A stretch of DNA of 63,551 nt. Origin: an uncultured Opitutales bacterium (GTDB taxonomy: Bacteria; Verrucomicrobiota; Verrucomicrobiia; Opitutales; Intestinicryptomonadaceae). Each line of letters starts with the position of its first letter. Positions within the stretch are counted from its first letter, which is position 1. Shown in pieces: positions 8,745-18,298 of this stretch. Made by a program: the position numbers and the translations under genes. The stretch lies in the NCBI GenBank assembly GCA_944389315.1, contig CALXLX010000006.1, positions 1-63,551 of the forward strand, written 5' to 3'. The notes under the pieces are model-generated. The model was not told the DNA's origin. It was given only the letters and a program-made list of their open reading frames with translations, and searched no databases.

Positions 8745-8990
8745 CTACTCTGCGCAGATGGAAACCTTGCGGTGGGCGCCGTCCCACTTGACAGTGCCGT
8801 CTGAAAGGGCAAACAGAGTGAAATCTCTGCCCATTCCAACATTCTCTCCCGCGCGAACCTTCGTGCCGCACTGGCGCACAAGTATGCTGCCCGCCGATAC
8901 GGATTCTCCGCCGTACTTTTTCACTCCGCGCATTTTCGGCTTGGAGTCCCTTCCGTTCCTTGATGTTCCCTGACCTTTTTTATGTGCCAT
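8745..8990 (-). CDS. rpmA: 50S ribosomal protein L27
   Basis: 81 residues beginning [21 protein letters not shown], the signature N-terminus of L27, which reaches the peptidyl-transferase centre. [18 protein letters not shown] is the conserved core. There is no N-terminal propeptide of the Firmicutes type cleaved by Prp; after the initiator Met the mature sequence starts directly. It follows rplU by 19 bases in the usual rplU-rpmA order and is closed by a terminator. Identification is secure. Confidence 0.98.
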   Translation of the reverse strand: MAHKKGQGTSRNGRDSKPKMRGVKKYGGESVSAGSILVRQCGTKVRAGENVGMGRDFTLFALSDGTVKWDGAHRKVSICAE

Positions 8991-9009
8991 GGTAATGTGC
9001 CTTTCGTTA

Positions 9010-9324
9010 TTACGCCTTTATGGATTCGACCTTGACGACGGAGAGCTCCTGACGGTGGCCCCTTCTGCGTTCGTAGCCTTTTCTGCGGTTCTTTTTGAAG
9101 ATGTCCACTTTTTCCCCGCGCTTGTTCTCGAGAATTTTCACGCTCACTACGGCTCCGTCCACGAGGGGCGCGCCGAATTTCGCGGATTCGCCCTCGCCGA
9201 CCATGAGGACGTCCTTTATGTCTATGGTATCGCCCGCCTTTGAATCAACGAAACGGTTGACGAAGAAAATATCGCCCTCTTTGACGGTGAGCTGTTTGCC
9301 CTGTATTTTGATTGTCGCTTTCAT
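9010..9324 (-). CDS. rplU: 50S ribosomal protein L21
   Basis: The ATG at 9324 gives a 104-residue protein starting [18 protein letters not shown], the normal length and start of L21. An upstream in-frame start would add 19 unconserved residues and is rejected. Family landmarks are [20 protein letters not shown] and [16 protein letters not shown], the last being the rRNA-binding basic loop. No strong Shine-Dalgarno is seen. It is first in the rplU-rpmA operon. The chemoreceptor pair upstream runs in the same direction with an 83-base gap and no clear terminator, so some read-through is possible. Confidence 0.97.
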   Translation of the reverse strand: MKATIKIQGKQLTVKEGDIFFVNRFVDSKAGDTIDIKDVLMVGEGESAKFGAPLVDGAVVSVKILENKRGEKVDIFKKNRRKGYERRRGHRQELSVVKVESIKA

Positions 9325-9407
9325 CTGGATTGAAATATTTATAAAAACGCGTAAATAAATACGAAACTTCGCCGCGCGCAAGCATTTTTTTTCAAAATCT
9401 TGCCGTA

Positions 9408-11624
9408 TCAGACTTTGAACGAGGAAATTTGATTTTTAAGAGACTCCCCGGTGCGGCGCAGTTGCTCCGCGGCGTTTTTGAAGCTGGAAATCTTGTCGTT
9501 GGTCTTCACCGACGAAACCTCGAGCTTTGCTATGCCGGAAGATATCTGCGCGGCGCTGTCCGACTGTTCCCCCACGCCCTTTGCGATGGTCTCAAACTTC
9601 GGGCCCAGCTGTATTACCTGCGATATGATTTTCGACAGATTCCCCTCCGCCTCGTCTATGATTCTGTAGGCCTGCGCAACCTTTTCGGAGAAACTGTCCA
9701 TATCCTTTACTCCGCTTTCCACAGAGTTTTGCATCTGCCTGACCATATTCTTTATGTACATGGCCGACACCGCGGTCTGGTCCGACAGCTTTCTTATCTG
9801 CGCCGACACAGACGCAAAGCCCTTGCCGTAGTCTCCCGACTTGTTCGCCTCTATTGCAGCGTTTAAGCTCAGCAGGTTCGTCTTTTCAGATATTGAGCTT
9901 ATGGCCGTGACTATTGACGATATGGAGTCTGCCTTCTGCTTCATGAGCGCCAGCCTCGCCGATATCGCCGCCGCCGCCTCCGAGAGCTTGGCGGAGTTTT
10001 CAAGCAGGGCCTCCAAGTCCTTCCCGTTGCCCTTTGCCGCCTCTATGGAATTTTCCGCCTTTGCCGCGGCGTTTTTCGCCTTAACCGCAAGCCTTCCGGC
10101 TGACCTGACTATGTCGGCGTTCGTCCTGCCAACGTCGAGAATGAATTTTGTCTGGTCGGCGATGTCCTCCTCCATCTTGGCCGCGCCCGAGGCTATCTTC
10201 TCGGAAGCCGATGTGAGGGTGTCGGCGGACCCCTTCACCTTGCCGATAAAGTCCGAGAATGTCGACGTCATCCTCTTGTAGGTTGAAAGTATCCCGCTTA
10301 AATCTCCGTGCTCCGCCCCGAAAGGCGCGCCCATGCTGTCGGCAACTTCCCCAGCTCCCTTTATGTCCCCGGACTGTATCCTGTTCGCAAAGCTCCTGAG
10401 CGCCTCGAAAGGCTTGGACATCTTCCCGGAAACCGAATACGCAAGGGCGACTATGCCTATGAAAAGAAATACTGACGCCCACAGAATGTTTCTTAAAAGC
10501 TGCGAGGCTTCCCTGTTTATCAGTTCCGAAGCCTTGTCGTAGTCCTGCTGGTAGGCGGTCACTCCTATTATCCACCTCCACGGCGCAAAGTATGCGTAGG
10601 ATACCATTATGTCCGAATTTCCAGGCCTCCCAAGCCCTTCCATCTGGTACTTCTCCACCTTTATCTGCCCGGAATCCAAACTCTTCGCCCCCTCTATGAA
10701 CTTGTCGAAGCGCGCGCGCGTCGCAGAGCTGCTTTCCACAGATTCCGCTATTGTGGAGTTCATCGCGCCTCCCTTTGTCACCCTGAAAAGCGTCCTGCCG
10801 GACGCGGCGGGCTCCACAACCCATACGTATCCGTTCTTGCCTATGCTTATGTCCTGGAGATAGTCGCATATGAAATTTGCAAAATCCCCGGATATGCCGT
10901 AGGCGAACATGCCTATTATGTTGCGGTTCCTGTCGAGTATGGGCTCGTAGTCCGTCTCGAATGACACGTCGGAAACATCAGCAAGGCTCCGGCACCTCTC
11001 CCCGCCCAATATCTTCGATATTATCGCGTTTTCCGTCCCGTCGGCGTTTATCGCGGGAATGTACGTGCCTATCAGCGGAGTGCCGTCCTTCCTCTGGGCG
11101 GTTGTAGCAACCCGGAGCATGTCCCCCTCGGGATTCATCCGCACAAATATCGTAAGCTCCACATTCTCCACGCCCTTTGCGGAGTCCAATATATTCTGTA
11201 TCGCCCCGCCTGATTTGCGCGGCACGCCGTCTTCACCGAAATTCGGGCTTATCACTTCTGAACCGAAGGCAAGCTTGTTCAAGGACACCTGCGAGGCAAC
11301 TCCCGTGTCGTACTGGTCCTTCGCGGAGACTGTGAAAAAGTCCTCCGTGAGTGAGGGCATGCCAAGCTCGTACAGCCTGGCGACGGCGTCGTCCCTGACA
11401 TGCTGGGCGCTTCTCTTCTTAGATGCGTCTATTATCTCGCAGACTCTGATTATGTCGGAGACCATCTGGGCGGAACTGTCCAGCGCGGCGTTTTCAAACT
11501 CCTTCTTGACAAGAGACACCGTGTCCCGCTGCATGACCGCTATCAGAATTGCCATAACGGCCATGGGAACTGCCGATATGCCTATGCCAAATAGCATCAG
11601 AGCCTTTCTCAGGGAGATTTTCAT
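9408..11624 (-). CDS. Methyl-accepting chemotaxis protein with Cache sensor (distal gene of pair)
   Basis: 738 residues. The first membrane helix is near residues 9-30. A large periplasmic sensor covers about 35-365, with landmarks [46 protein letters not shown] and [16 protein letters not shown]. This is the Cache_3-Cache_2 arrangement that binds small organic ligands. A second membrane helix at about 375-396 leads to HAMP and the signalling helices, with hairpin tip [20 protein letters not shown]. It overlaps the preceding receptor gene by ATGA, and GGAGGGG sits upstream of its ATG, so the two are translationally coupled. The ligand is unknown. Confidence 0.92.
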   Translation of the reverse strand: MKISLRKALMLFGIGISAVPMAVMAILIAVMQRDTVSLVKKEFENAALDSSAQMVSDIIRVCEIIDASKKRSAQHVRDDAVARLYELGMPSLTEDFFTVSAKDQYDTGVASQVSLNKLAFGSEVISPNFGEDGVPRKSGGAIQNILDSAKGVENVELTIFVRMNPEGDMLRVATTAQRKDGTPLIGTYIPAINADGTENAIISKILGGERCRSLADVSDVSFETDYEPILDRNRNIIGMFAYGISGDFANFICDYLQDISIGKNGYVWVVEPAASGRTLFRVTKGGAMNSTIAESVESSSATRARFDKFIEGAKSLDSGQIKVEKYQMEGLGRPGNSDIMVSYAYFAPWRWIIGVTAYQQDYDKASELINREASQLLRNILWASVFLFIGIVALAYSVSGKMSKPFEALRSFANRIQSGDIKGAGEVADSMGAPFGAEHGDLSGILSTYKRMTSTFSDFIGKVKGSADTLTSASEKIASGAAKMEEDIADQTKFILDVGRTNADIVRSAGRLAVKAKNAAAKAENSIEAAKGNGKDLEALLENSAKLSEAAAAISARLALMKQKADSISSIVTAISSISEKTNLLSLNAAIEANKSGDYGKGFASVSAQIRKLSDQTAVSAMYIKNMVRQMQNSVESGVKDMDSFSEKVAQAYRIIDEAEGNLSKIISQVIQLGPKFETIAKGVGEQSDSAAQISSGIAKLEVSSVKTNDKISSFKNAAEQLRRTGESLKNQISSFKV

Positions 11625-13828
11625 CTGTCGTCCCCTCCGAGTTTGAATGCGGAAATTTCCGTCTTCAGCGCCGCGCCCGCCGCGTCTATGGACTCCGTCG
11701 CGCGCTTGAATTCAAGCACCCCGGCGGCCGCCGCTAGCGAGGTTCTGCCTATGTCCTCCATGGCCAGGTTTATCTTCTTCGCGCCTTCGCTCTCGCCGGA
11801 TATCTCCGAGGCGAGCTCCTCGAATATCGGCGCGAGGGTGGATACCTCGGAAACCGTCCTTTCCAAAGAGACCGTCGCGCTGTGTATGGTCTGCGACCCC
11901 TCCCTCATGGTGGAGGCAAACCTGTCCATCTCCATCACCCCGGAATTGACCGAACTTTGAAGCTCCCCTATGACCCTCTCTATGTCCCTTGCGGCGATGG
12001 CGGTTTTGTCCGCAAGCTTTCTTATCTCGCGCGACACCACCGCAAATCCGAGGCCCAGTTCCCCCGCCTTTTCCGCCTCCACAGCGGCATTGAGACTGAG
12101 CATGTTCGTCCGCTCGCTGAGAACTTTTATGGCCGATACCACTGAGCTTACCTTGTCCGCATTCTCGTTTATATGCGAAAGGGACCGCATAATCTGGCTT
12201 GTCGACTTTAAAAGCGCCTCGGAATTTTGCCGCAGGCTCTCGAGCGCAAGGGAGCTTTGCTCGGCCGTCTGCAGGGCCTTCTCCACGTCGGATACCGCGG
12301 TCTTTGCCTGCTTGTTGAGCTTGAAGGCAGAGTTTCTTATGGACTTGCTCGCCACGCCAACCTCCCTTACGGATTCCGCCTGCCTGTCTATTATAACCGT
12401 AAGCTCCTTTGCGTCGTAGGCGATTTTCGCCGCCCCGGAAGCCAGCTGGGAAACTCCGTTTTGCGTGCGTTCCGTGAGGGCGGATATGTTGTTTGCCATG
12501 TTCTCGACCGCGGAGAACTGGTCGCGCGTCTCCTTTATAAGGGAGCTTTTGGCTATTTTCGAGTAGCCCTCCATGCGCTCCTTTGCGCCGCTAATGTCGC
12601 CCCTGGCCAGCGCGTGGCCTATGGCCTTTATGTTGGTCACGCTGAAATTGAGCCTGTTTATGACATACCAGACAAAGAGCGCCGTAAGCAGCAGCACAAA
12701 GGCCGAGCCGTACGACAGCTTTGTCAGAATGTTTCCCGCCTGCGCGCGCACAAGGGCGGAGCTCTTTGAGAAATCGTCCGTATAGGAGGTTGTCCCCACT
12801 ATCCAGTTCCACGGCGCAAAACGCGCGTAGCAAACTATGCGCTTGACGTGGGACCCCTTGTCCGAGGCAGATAGCGTGCGTATCTGCATGCCTATCTCCC
12901 CGGGCGATAGCTTCTCCTCCGCGTCTAGTATCTCGGTGAAATTTTTTCTGCGCAGGTTGTTGTCGTCAAGCTGGAGTACGGAGCCGTTCATCACGCCGTC
13001 TTTGGACACCCTGAATATCGTCTTGCCCGCGTCTTGGTTCTCGAGAGCCCAAACATAGCCGTTTTCGCCTATGCGGACGCTGTTCATGTACTGGCAGAGT
13101 TCGTCCGTCATGTTCTGCGAGACTACCATCTCCAGCGCACCTATGACATTCTGCCTGGCGTCGAAGAGCGGCTCGTAGCTTGCGAGCTTGACTGCCCCGT
13201 CTATCTCGGCCAGGCCCCTGAATGTCTGCCCGGAAAGCAGCGCCTCGACTGCGCCCACTGCCCCGCCGGACTTCCTGCGCGCGGGCATGTATGTCATCGT
13301 CAGCGGGTTGCCCTCCGAATCCTCGAGTGTGGAGGCTATCCTGAGCATGTCGCCGTTCTCATTCAGGCGCGCCATAATGGAGTAGTCCGTCCGCGTGGCC
13401 TTCTTGAGCGCGGCAAGATCTTCCGATAGCTTTTTTCGCGCTGCCGGCGTGCCGAGCCTGAATGTGCCGAATTTCAGCACCGGCACGGTGCGCTTGCCCT
13501 GTTCGGAGGTGTCGAATTGGTTCTTTACATTTGCGGAGAAAGTATCTGAGGCTATGTCTGGTGCGCCGTATTTTTCCAGCGTGCTCCAGGCTTTGATCCG
13601 CTTTCTCTTTAGGGCTTCGTCCCGGCTTTGCTGTATTAGCTGGCACATTCCAAGGACGTCTTCGGTTATGCGCCGCGCGTTTTCCACGGCCAGCGCCTCG
13701 AAGCTTTTGTCTGTGGCCTCGACTATGCTACGCTGCATGTACGATATCAGAACCGCCATTATTATGGCGGGAAGCAACGCAGCGCCCAGTCCGAACATCA
13801 AAAGCGCTCCCTTTATCGACGCCCTCAT
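11621..13828 (-). CDS. Methyl-accepting chemotaxis protein with Cache sensor (proximal gene of pair)
   Basis: A paralogue of the next gene with the same architecture: membrane helix, Cache_3-Cache_2 sensor ([65 protein letters not shown]), a second membrane helix at about 366-390, HAMP-like linker and signalling domain with tip [21 protein letters not shown] chose the ATG at 13828 because [15 protein letters not shown] then aligns residue for residue with [15 protein letters not shown] of its partner. An ATG at 13837 and a TTG at 13864 are also in frame. No good ribosome binding site precedes any of them. It is divergent from ffh. Confidence 0.92.
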   Translation of the reverse strand: MRASIKGALLMFGLGAALLPAIIMAVLISYMQRSIVEATDKSFEALAVENARRITEDVLGMCQLIQQSRDEALKRKRIKAWSTLEKYGAPDIASDTFSANVKNQFDTSEQGKRTVPVLKFGTFRLGTPAARKKLSEDLAALKKATRTDYSIMARLNENGDMLRIASTLEDSEGNPLTMTYMPARRKSGGAVGAVEALLSGQTFRGLAEIDGAVKLASYEPLFDARQNVIGALEMVVSQNMTDELCQYMNSVRIGENGYVWALENQDAGKTIFRVSKDGVMNGSVLQLDDNNLRRKNFTEILDAEEKLSPGEIGMQIRTLSASDKGSHVKRIVCYARFAPWNWIVGTTSYTDDFSKSSALVRAQAGNILTKLSYGSAFVLLLTALFVWYVINRLNFSVTNIKAIGHALARGDISGAKERMEGYSKIAKSSLIKETRDQFSAVENMANNISALTERTQNGVSQLASGAAKIAYDAKELTVIIDRQAESVREVGVASKSIRNSAFKLNKQAKTAVSDVEKALQTAEQSSLALESLRQNSEALLKSTSQIMRSLSHINENADKVSSVVSAIKVLSERTNMLSLNAAVEAEKAGELGLGFAVVSREIRKLADKTAIAARDIERVIGELQSSVNSGVMEMDRFASTMREGSQTIHSATVSLERTVSEVSTLAPIFEELASEISGESEGAKKINLAMEDIGRTSLAAAAGVLEFKRATESIDAAGAALKTEISAFKLGGDDR

Positions 13829-13957
13829 GTAAATCATAAAAATTTCAGGCCGCGCGGAGTTCAAGCTTTTTGTTCTTTTTATGCCGCGCCGAGATTTATA
13901 AGAAGAAAATTGTTGCCCGAACGCAGATTTTCGACAAACTCCGTCTCCGAATTTTAT

Positions 13958-15295
13958 ATGCTCGAAAACCTTACCGAAAAACTATCCAAGGCCCTCCGCA
14001 ATCTGCGGGGGGTTGGCGTGCTTACGGAGTCGAACATGTCCGAGGCCCTGTCCGAAGTCAGGCAGGCCCTGCTTTCTGCGGACGTGCATTTCAAGGTGGC
14101 AAGGGAGTTTGTCGAGCGCGTCAAGGCCGAATGCGCCGGCAAGGAGGTGATAAAAAGCGTAACTCCGGGGCAGCAGGTAATTAAGATAATCCACGACGAG
14201 CTCGTGAAGCTGCTCGGCGGCGGAGACGCGTCTTTGGCCGACGGCAGCCCCCTTAAAATAATGATGGTCGGCCTGCACGGCTCTGGCAAGACCACGACGA
14301 GCGCAAAGCTCGCAAAGATGCTTTCCAAGAAGGGCAGGAAACCCGCCCTGATCGCTTGCGACGTGTATCGCCCGGCGGCCATAGACCAGCTTGAGGTTCT
14401 CGGCAGGCAGACGGGGGTGGCGGTGTATTCCGACAGGGATTCCAAAGACGTAGCCGGCATAGCCCGCCGCATGTCCGCGCGCGCCGTTGCAGACGGTTAC
14501 AATGTCCTTATCTTCGACACCGCCGGGCGCCTTGAGATAGACGAGGAGCTGATAGGCGAGATAGAGAGGCTTAAGGCGGATTTGGCCCCCCAGGAGGTCC
14601 TTCTTGTAGCCGACGCCGCTTTGGGTCAGGAGGCCGTAAGCGTGGCCAAGCGTTTCAACGAGGCTGTAAACCTGACGGGAGTCGTCCTCACAAAGCTCGA
14701 CGGCGACGCCCGCGGCGGAGCGGCCCTGTCCATAAAGAGCATATCGGGCTGCCCCATCAAATTTGCCGGCGTGGGCGAGAAGCTCGACGATTTGGAGCTT
14801 TTCCACCCGGACAGAATGGCCCAGCGCATACTGGGCATGGGCGACGTTGTCAGCCTCGTGGAAAAGGCGCAGGAGAATCTCGACTTGGAGGAGGCCGCCA
14901 AGATGGCCGAGAAGCTGCGCAAGTCGGAGTTTGATTTCGAGGATTATCTGGCGCAGCTCAGGCAGATAAAGAAGCTCGGCTCCATGGAGAGCATACTAAA
15001 AATGATTCCCGGCATGAGCGGCGTGAAGATAGGGCAGGCAGAGGAGGACAGAATGAAGCGCAGGGAGGCTCTCATATTGTCCATGACTCCGCAGGAGAGG
15101 CGCAACCCGTCCATACTAAACGCTCGCAGGAGGCTGCGCATAGCCGCAGGCGCGGGGGCGCAGGTGCGCGACTTAAACAGCCTTATCAAGGAGTTTGAGG
15201 GCATGCGCAAGCTCACGAAGATGATGAAGGGGCCTAAGGGCATGCGCAGAATGCAGGGTGCTATGGCCTCGCTTAAAAATTTCAACAAGATGTAG
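13958..15295 (+). CDS. ffh: Signal recognition particle GTPase Ffh
   Basis: SRP54 homologue that binds signal sequences of membrane proteins together with 4.5S RNA and docks to FtsY. The N domain opens [18 protein letters not shown]. The G domain has [16 protein letters not shown] (P loop, about residue 104; the usual GLQ is GLH here), DTAGRL and [10 protein letters not shown]. The Met-rich M domain runs from about 300 to 445 and ends [15 protein letters not shown]. The ATG at 13958 is chosen because the conserved N domain starts there; an upstream in-frame start adds 16 unconserved residues. A lipoprotein and trpB2 follow within a few bases, so the three probably form one operon. Confidence 0.98.
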   Translation: MLENLTEKLSKALRNLRGVGVLTESNMSEALSEVRQALLSADVHFKVAREFVERVKAECAGKEVIKSVTPGQQVIKIIHDELVKLLGGGDASLADGSPLKIMMVGLHGSGKTTTSAKLAKMLSKKGRKPALIACDVYRPAAIDQLEVLGRQTGVAVYSDRDSKDVAGIARRMSARAVADGYNVLIFDTAGRLEIDEELIGEIERLKADLAPQEVLLVADAALGQEAVSVAKRFNEAVNLTGVVLTKLDGDARGGAALSIKSISGCPIKFAGVGEKLDDLELFHPDRMAQRILGMGDVVSLVEKAQENLDLEEAAKMAEKLRKSEFDFEDYLAQLRQIKKLGSMESILKMIPGMSGVKIGQAEEDRMKRREALILSMTPQERRNPSILNARRRLRIAAGAGAQVRDLNSLIKEFEGMRKLTKMMKGPKGMRRMQGAMASLKNFNKM

Positions 15296-15299
15296 AGAT

Positions 15300-15671
15300 A
15301 TGAAAGTGTACATGTTAGCGGTATTTTCGGCTTTTGCGGCGCTGCTTTGCGCGTGTTCGGGGCCCGACAGGTTTGACAAGACCCGGATAATGCAGATAGA
15401 CAGCGTTCCGCGCGGGGCGCCCATAGTAATAAACGGCGTAAACGTGGGCAAGACTCCCCTGAGCGTGGAGTCGGAGACAAACGAGCAGGGCTGCTTCCTT
15501 AGGCAGACGACGATAACCGCCATTCCGCAGGAGGCGAAACTGCACACTCAGGTAATATCGTTCCCGGCGTACAATCCGGCCAACCCGGATCTGAGCCTTG
15601 TGCCGGAGAAGATCACTTTCAATATGTTCAAGAATCCCTCCGAGGAAAACAATGTGGAGGTTGAAAAGTAG
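15300..15671 (+). CDS. Small PEGA-domain lipoprotein
   Basis: 123 residues. The N-terminal signal MKVYMLAVFSAFAALLCAC ends in a lipobox-like LLCAC, so Cys19 is the likely lipidated residue, although a Cys at -2 is unusual. The mature part contains IDSVPRGAPIVINGVNVGKT, which matches the PEGA motif (a beta-sandwich surface module with P.GA.V.ING...G.TP). The remainder is short and ends in an acidic tail. The start lies 4 bases after ffh stops, and trpB2 starts 3 bases after this gene stops, so all three are probably co-transcribed. Its function is unknown; no direct link to SRP is implied. Confidence 0.7.
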   Translation: MKVYMLAVFSAFAALLCACSGPDRFDKTRIMQIDSVPRGAPIVINGVNVGKTPLSVESETNEQGCFLRQTTITAIPQEAKLHTQVISFPAYNPANPDLSLVPEKITFNMFKNPSEENNVEVEK

Positions 15672-15674
15672 TTT

Positions 15675-17042
15675 ATGTCACAGGTAAAATACGTTCTCGA
15701 CGAGGAGAGTATCCCGAAATTTTGGTATAACATAGAGGCGGACTTGCCCAAGAAGACGCCGCGCCCGGTGAATCCGGCAAACGGGGAGGTTCTCCCCAGC
15801 GAGGCTTTGGAGGTCATATTCTCCAAGATGGCCGTAGAGCAGGAGTTCTCGCAGGAAAGATACATAGAAATTCCCAAGGAGGTGCGCGACATAATGCGCC
15901 AGTGGAGGCCTTCACCCCTCTACCGCGCCCGCAGGCTCGAGGCGGCGCTCAAGACTCCGGCGCACATATATTACAAGTACGAGGGCGTCAGCCCTTCGGG
16001 TTCGCACAAGAGCAACAGCGCCATGGCGCAGGTGTTCGCAAATAAGATACAGGGCACAAAATACATCACGACGGAGACCGGCGCGGGGCAGTGGGGCTCG
16101 GCGCTCAGCCAGGCGTGCAACATATTCGGGATCTCCTGCAAGGTGTACATGGTGCGCTGCTCTTACGACCAAAAGCCCTACCGCAAGGCCATGATGGAGG
16201 TCTTCGGCGGCACGGCGATTGCAAGCCCCAGCCCCTTTACCGAGGCCGGCAGGGAGATACTCGCAAAGGATCCCAACTGCAGGGGTTCTTTGGGCATAGC
16301 CATATCGGAAGCCCTGGAGGACGTATTTAAAAACCCCGACACTAAATATTGCTTGGGTTCGGTGCTAAACCATGTTCTGCTGCACCAGAGCGTCATAGGC
16401 CAGGAGGCCATGAAGCAGCTCGAGATGGCAGGCGAGTATCCGGACATGATAGTCGGCGCCTGCGGAGGCGGCTCAAACTTTGCGGGCATAGCTTTCCCGT
16501 TCTTGGGCGAGCAGTTGCGCGGCGGCAGAAAGGTGGATATACTCGGGGTTGAGCCTGCGGCCTGCCCGAGCCTTACGAGGGGCAAATACGCGTACGATTT
16601 CGGCGATGTGGCGGGCAAGACACCGCTGTTTAAGATGTACACTCTCGGCAGCCGCTATCTTCCGCCCGCAGTCCATGCAGGCGGCTTGCGCTATCACGGC
16701 ATGGCTCCGCAGATAAGCAATGTCTTCGAGCAGGGTCTGATGAGGGCGCGCACGGTAAAACAGCTTGACGTATTCCGTGACGCGGTGGCTTTTGCCCGTT
16801 CGGAGGGGATAATCCCGGCGCCGGAATCGTCTCATGCGATATCGGCGGTTATGGACGAGGCGCGCAAATGCGCGGAAACTGGAGAGAGCAAGGTTATACT
16901 CTTCAACCTTTCCGGGCACGGTCATCTCGACTTGGCCTCCTACATGGCGTATTTTGCAAACCAGCTGCAAAACTACCAGTACAATGAAAAGGAGATAGCC
17001 ATGGCCCTTTCAATGCTGCCCAGCCAGACTCCCAAGGAATAG
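15675..17042 (+). CDS. TrpB2-type tryptophan synthase beta-like enzyme
   Basis: A 455-residue pyridoxal-phosphate enzyme of the TrpB-related (TrpB2) class. Landmarks are RPSPLYRARRLE, YYKYEGVSPSGSHKSNSAMA with the PLP Lys at about residue 112, TETGAGQWGSALSQAC, and the phosphate loop ACGGGSNFAG. Its length and the long N-terminal extension place it in TrpB2 rather than the 400-residue TrpB1. No trpA is adjacent. TrpB2 proteins condense indole and serine, or salvage indole, without an obligatory alpha subunit. It is probably the last gene of the ffh operon. Confidence 0.9.
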   Translation: MSQVKYVLDEESIPKFWYNIEADLPKKTPRPVNPANGEVLPSEALEVIFSKMAVEQEFSQERYIEIPKEVRDIMRQWRPSPLYRARRLEAALKTPAHIYYKYEGVSPSGSHKSNSAMAQVFANKIQGTKYITTETGAGQWGSALSQACNIFGISCKVYMVRCSYDQKPYRKAMMEVFGGTAIASPSPFTEAGREILAKDPNCRGSLGIAISEALEDVFKNPDTKYCLGSVLNHVLLHQSVIGQEAMKQLEMAGEYPDMIVGACGGGSNFAGIAFPFLGEQLRGGRKVDILGVEPAACPSLTRGKYAYDFGDVAGKTPLFKMYTLGSRYLPPAVHAGGLRYHGMAPQISNVFEQGLMRARTVKQLDVFRDAVAFARSEGIIPAPESSHAISAVMDEARKCAETGESKVILFNLSGHGHLDLASYMAYFANQLQNYQYNEKEIAMALSMLPSQTPKE

Positions 17043-17153
17043 TTTTTTGCCTTTGTCCTGCGCCGGAACTGCGGGAGAATTTCCCGGAGGAATCCGGCGC
17101 GGAACGGGGGGTATAAGCGGCGGATTTTTAAATAGGGCCGGAAAGATTCTTCA

Positions 17154-18122
17154 ATGAAAGAGATATTTCAGACGCTCGAAATTGAGCTAAAGCGCCTTGC
17201 ATCGGGGGGCGTGGAGGCGGTTGTTCTCGACGACGAGTCCATGGAGATTTTGGAGCGACTTGGGCGCAAGGCCAGGTCGGAGCGTCTTGTCTCGAGAATA
17301 GGGCACTTTGAATCTTCCGGGGAATCCGAGGAGCTGCTTCCGGAGGTTGAGGAGATAAAATTTGCGGATTCCTCCGATACCATGAAGGCAGCCTCCGTTG
17401 TAAAGTCAAAAAACGTGACGGCAAAAGTTGTGGAAAATTATTCAGATTCGGAATTTAAAATAGCTCCCATTCCCGAGCCTACGCCTTTCGAGCTCCCGGA
17501 GGGGGACAAACTTGCAAAGTGGAATTTCCTGAAGGACAGGGTTCTTTCCGACCCCGTGTGCAACGCGCATATTAAGCCGCAGAAGAAGGTTGTCTTTGGG
17601 GTGGGAAATCTCGACGCGAAGATATTTTTCTGCGGCGAGGCGCCCGGTGCAGACGAGGAAATCCAGGGGGAGCCTTTTGTAGGCAGGGCGGGGCAGCTGC
17701 TTACAAAAATAATAGCCGCGATGGGGCTTAGCAGGAGCGATGTTTACATAGGGAACATCATGAACTGGCGCCCGGAGCTTCCAACATCCAAGGGCAACAG
17801 GCCGCCAACGCAGGAGGAGATGGCATATTGCCTGCCGTATCTTAAGGCCCAGATAGAGATAGTAAACCCGCAGATAGTCGTCGCCCTGGGAATGACGGCG
17901 GTTCAGGGGCTTTTGGGATTTGACCCAACCCGCAGAATGGGCAAGATGCGCGGAAACTTTTTGGATATAGACGGCAGGGCCCTGATGGTAACTTATCATC
18001 CGTCCTACCTGCTGCAGTACGGCAGCCCAAAGACAAAACGCCTGGTCTGGGAAGACATGATGGCGGTTATGGAAAAGGCGCAAATACCCATATCGGAAAA
18101 GCAGAGAAGATATTTTTTATAG
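17154..18122 (+). CDS. Family 4-like uracil-DNA glycosylase lacking iron-sulfur ligands
   Basis: Removes uracil from DNA. The C-terminal 220 residues match family 4/5 UDGs: FGVGNLDAKIFFCGEAPGAD with the catalytic loop near residue 161, EPFVGRAGQLLTKII, and the second motif TYHPSYLL near residue 280. Family 4 enzymes hold a [4Fe-4S] cluster through C-x2-C, the Cys of KCRPP and a fourth Cys. Here only DPVCN and EEMAYC remain; the first Cys position is Asp and the KCRP position reads NWRPE. The N-terminal 120 residues are a charged, unconserved extension. ATG start without a strong Shine-Dalgarno. A long hairpin and a terminator follow. Confidence 0.88.
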   Translation: MKEIFQTLEIELKRLASGGVEAVVLDDESMEILERLGRKARSERLVSRIGHFESSGESEELLPEVEEIKFADSSDTMKAASVVKSKNVTAKVVENYSDSEFKIAPIPEPTPFELPEGDKLAKWNFLKDRVLSDPVCNAHIKPQKKVVFGVGNLDAKIFFCGEAPGADEEIQGEPFVGRAGQLLTKIIAAMGLSRSDVYIGNIMNWRPELPTSKGNRPPTQEEMAYCLPYLKAQIEIVNPQIVVALGMTAVQGLLGFDPTRRMGKMRGNFLDIDGRALMVTYHPSYLLQYGSPKTKRLVWEDMMAVMEKAQIPISEKQRRYFL

Positions 18123-18131
18123 GCCTCCGAA

Positions 18132-18173
18132 GGCCGAAACAAGCGGGGCTAAATTGCCCCGCTTGTTTCGGCC
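18132..18173. repeat. 18-bp perfect hairpin downstream of the UDG gene
   Basis: Left arm 18132-18149 (GGCCGAAACAAGCGGGGC), loop TAAATT, and an exactly complementary right arm 18156-18173. There is no T run, so it is not a classic terminator. It begins 10 bases after the stop codon and precedes a proper terminator by 35 bases. Its last bases can also pair in a small overlapping hairpin, GCCCC ATAA GGGGC at 18171-18184. It may protect the 3' end of the mRNA. Confidence 0.7.
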
Positions 18174-18208
18174 CCATAAGGGGCGCCTGTCCATAGCAGG
18201 CTGGATGC

Positions 18209-18246
18209 AAAAAAAGCGGCGCGTCTTTTAAACGCGCCGCTTTTTT
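18209..18246. terminator. Bidirectional terminator between UDG and GH106 genes
   Basis: AGCGGCGCGT pairs with ACGCGCCGCT around a short loop. It is flanked by seven A on the left and six or more T on the right, so it works in both directions for the two convergent genes. Confidence 0.9.
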
Positions 18247-18298
18247 GAAAATGCCGGCCATACACGCCGCACGCGGCTGTCTGATGAATTTAAGCGTG

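Noticed and set aside
13829..13864. TTG start that would lengthen the proximal chemoreceptor by 12 residues.
   Set aside because: The ATG at 13828 aligns exactly with the N-terminus of the paralogue and needs no rare start.
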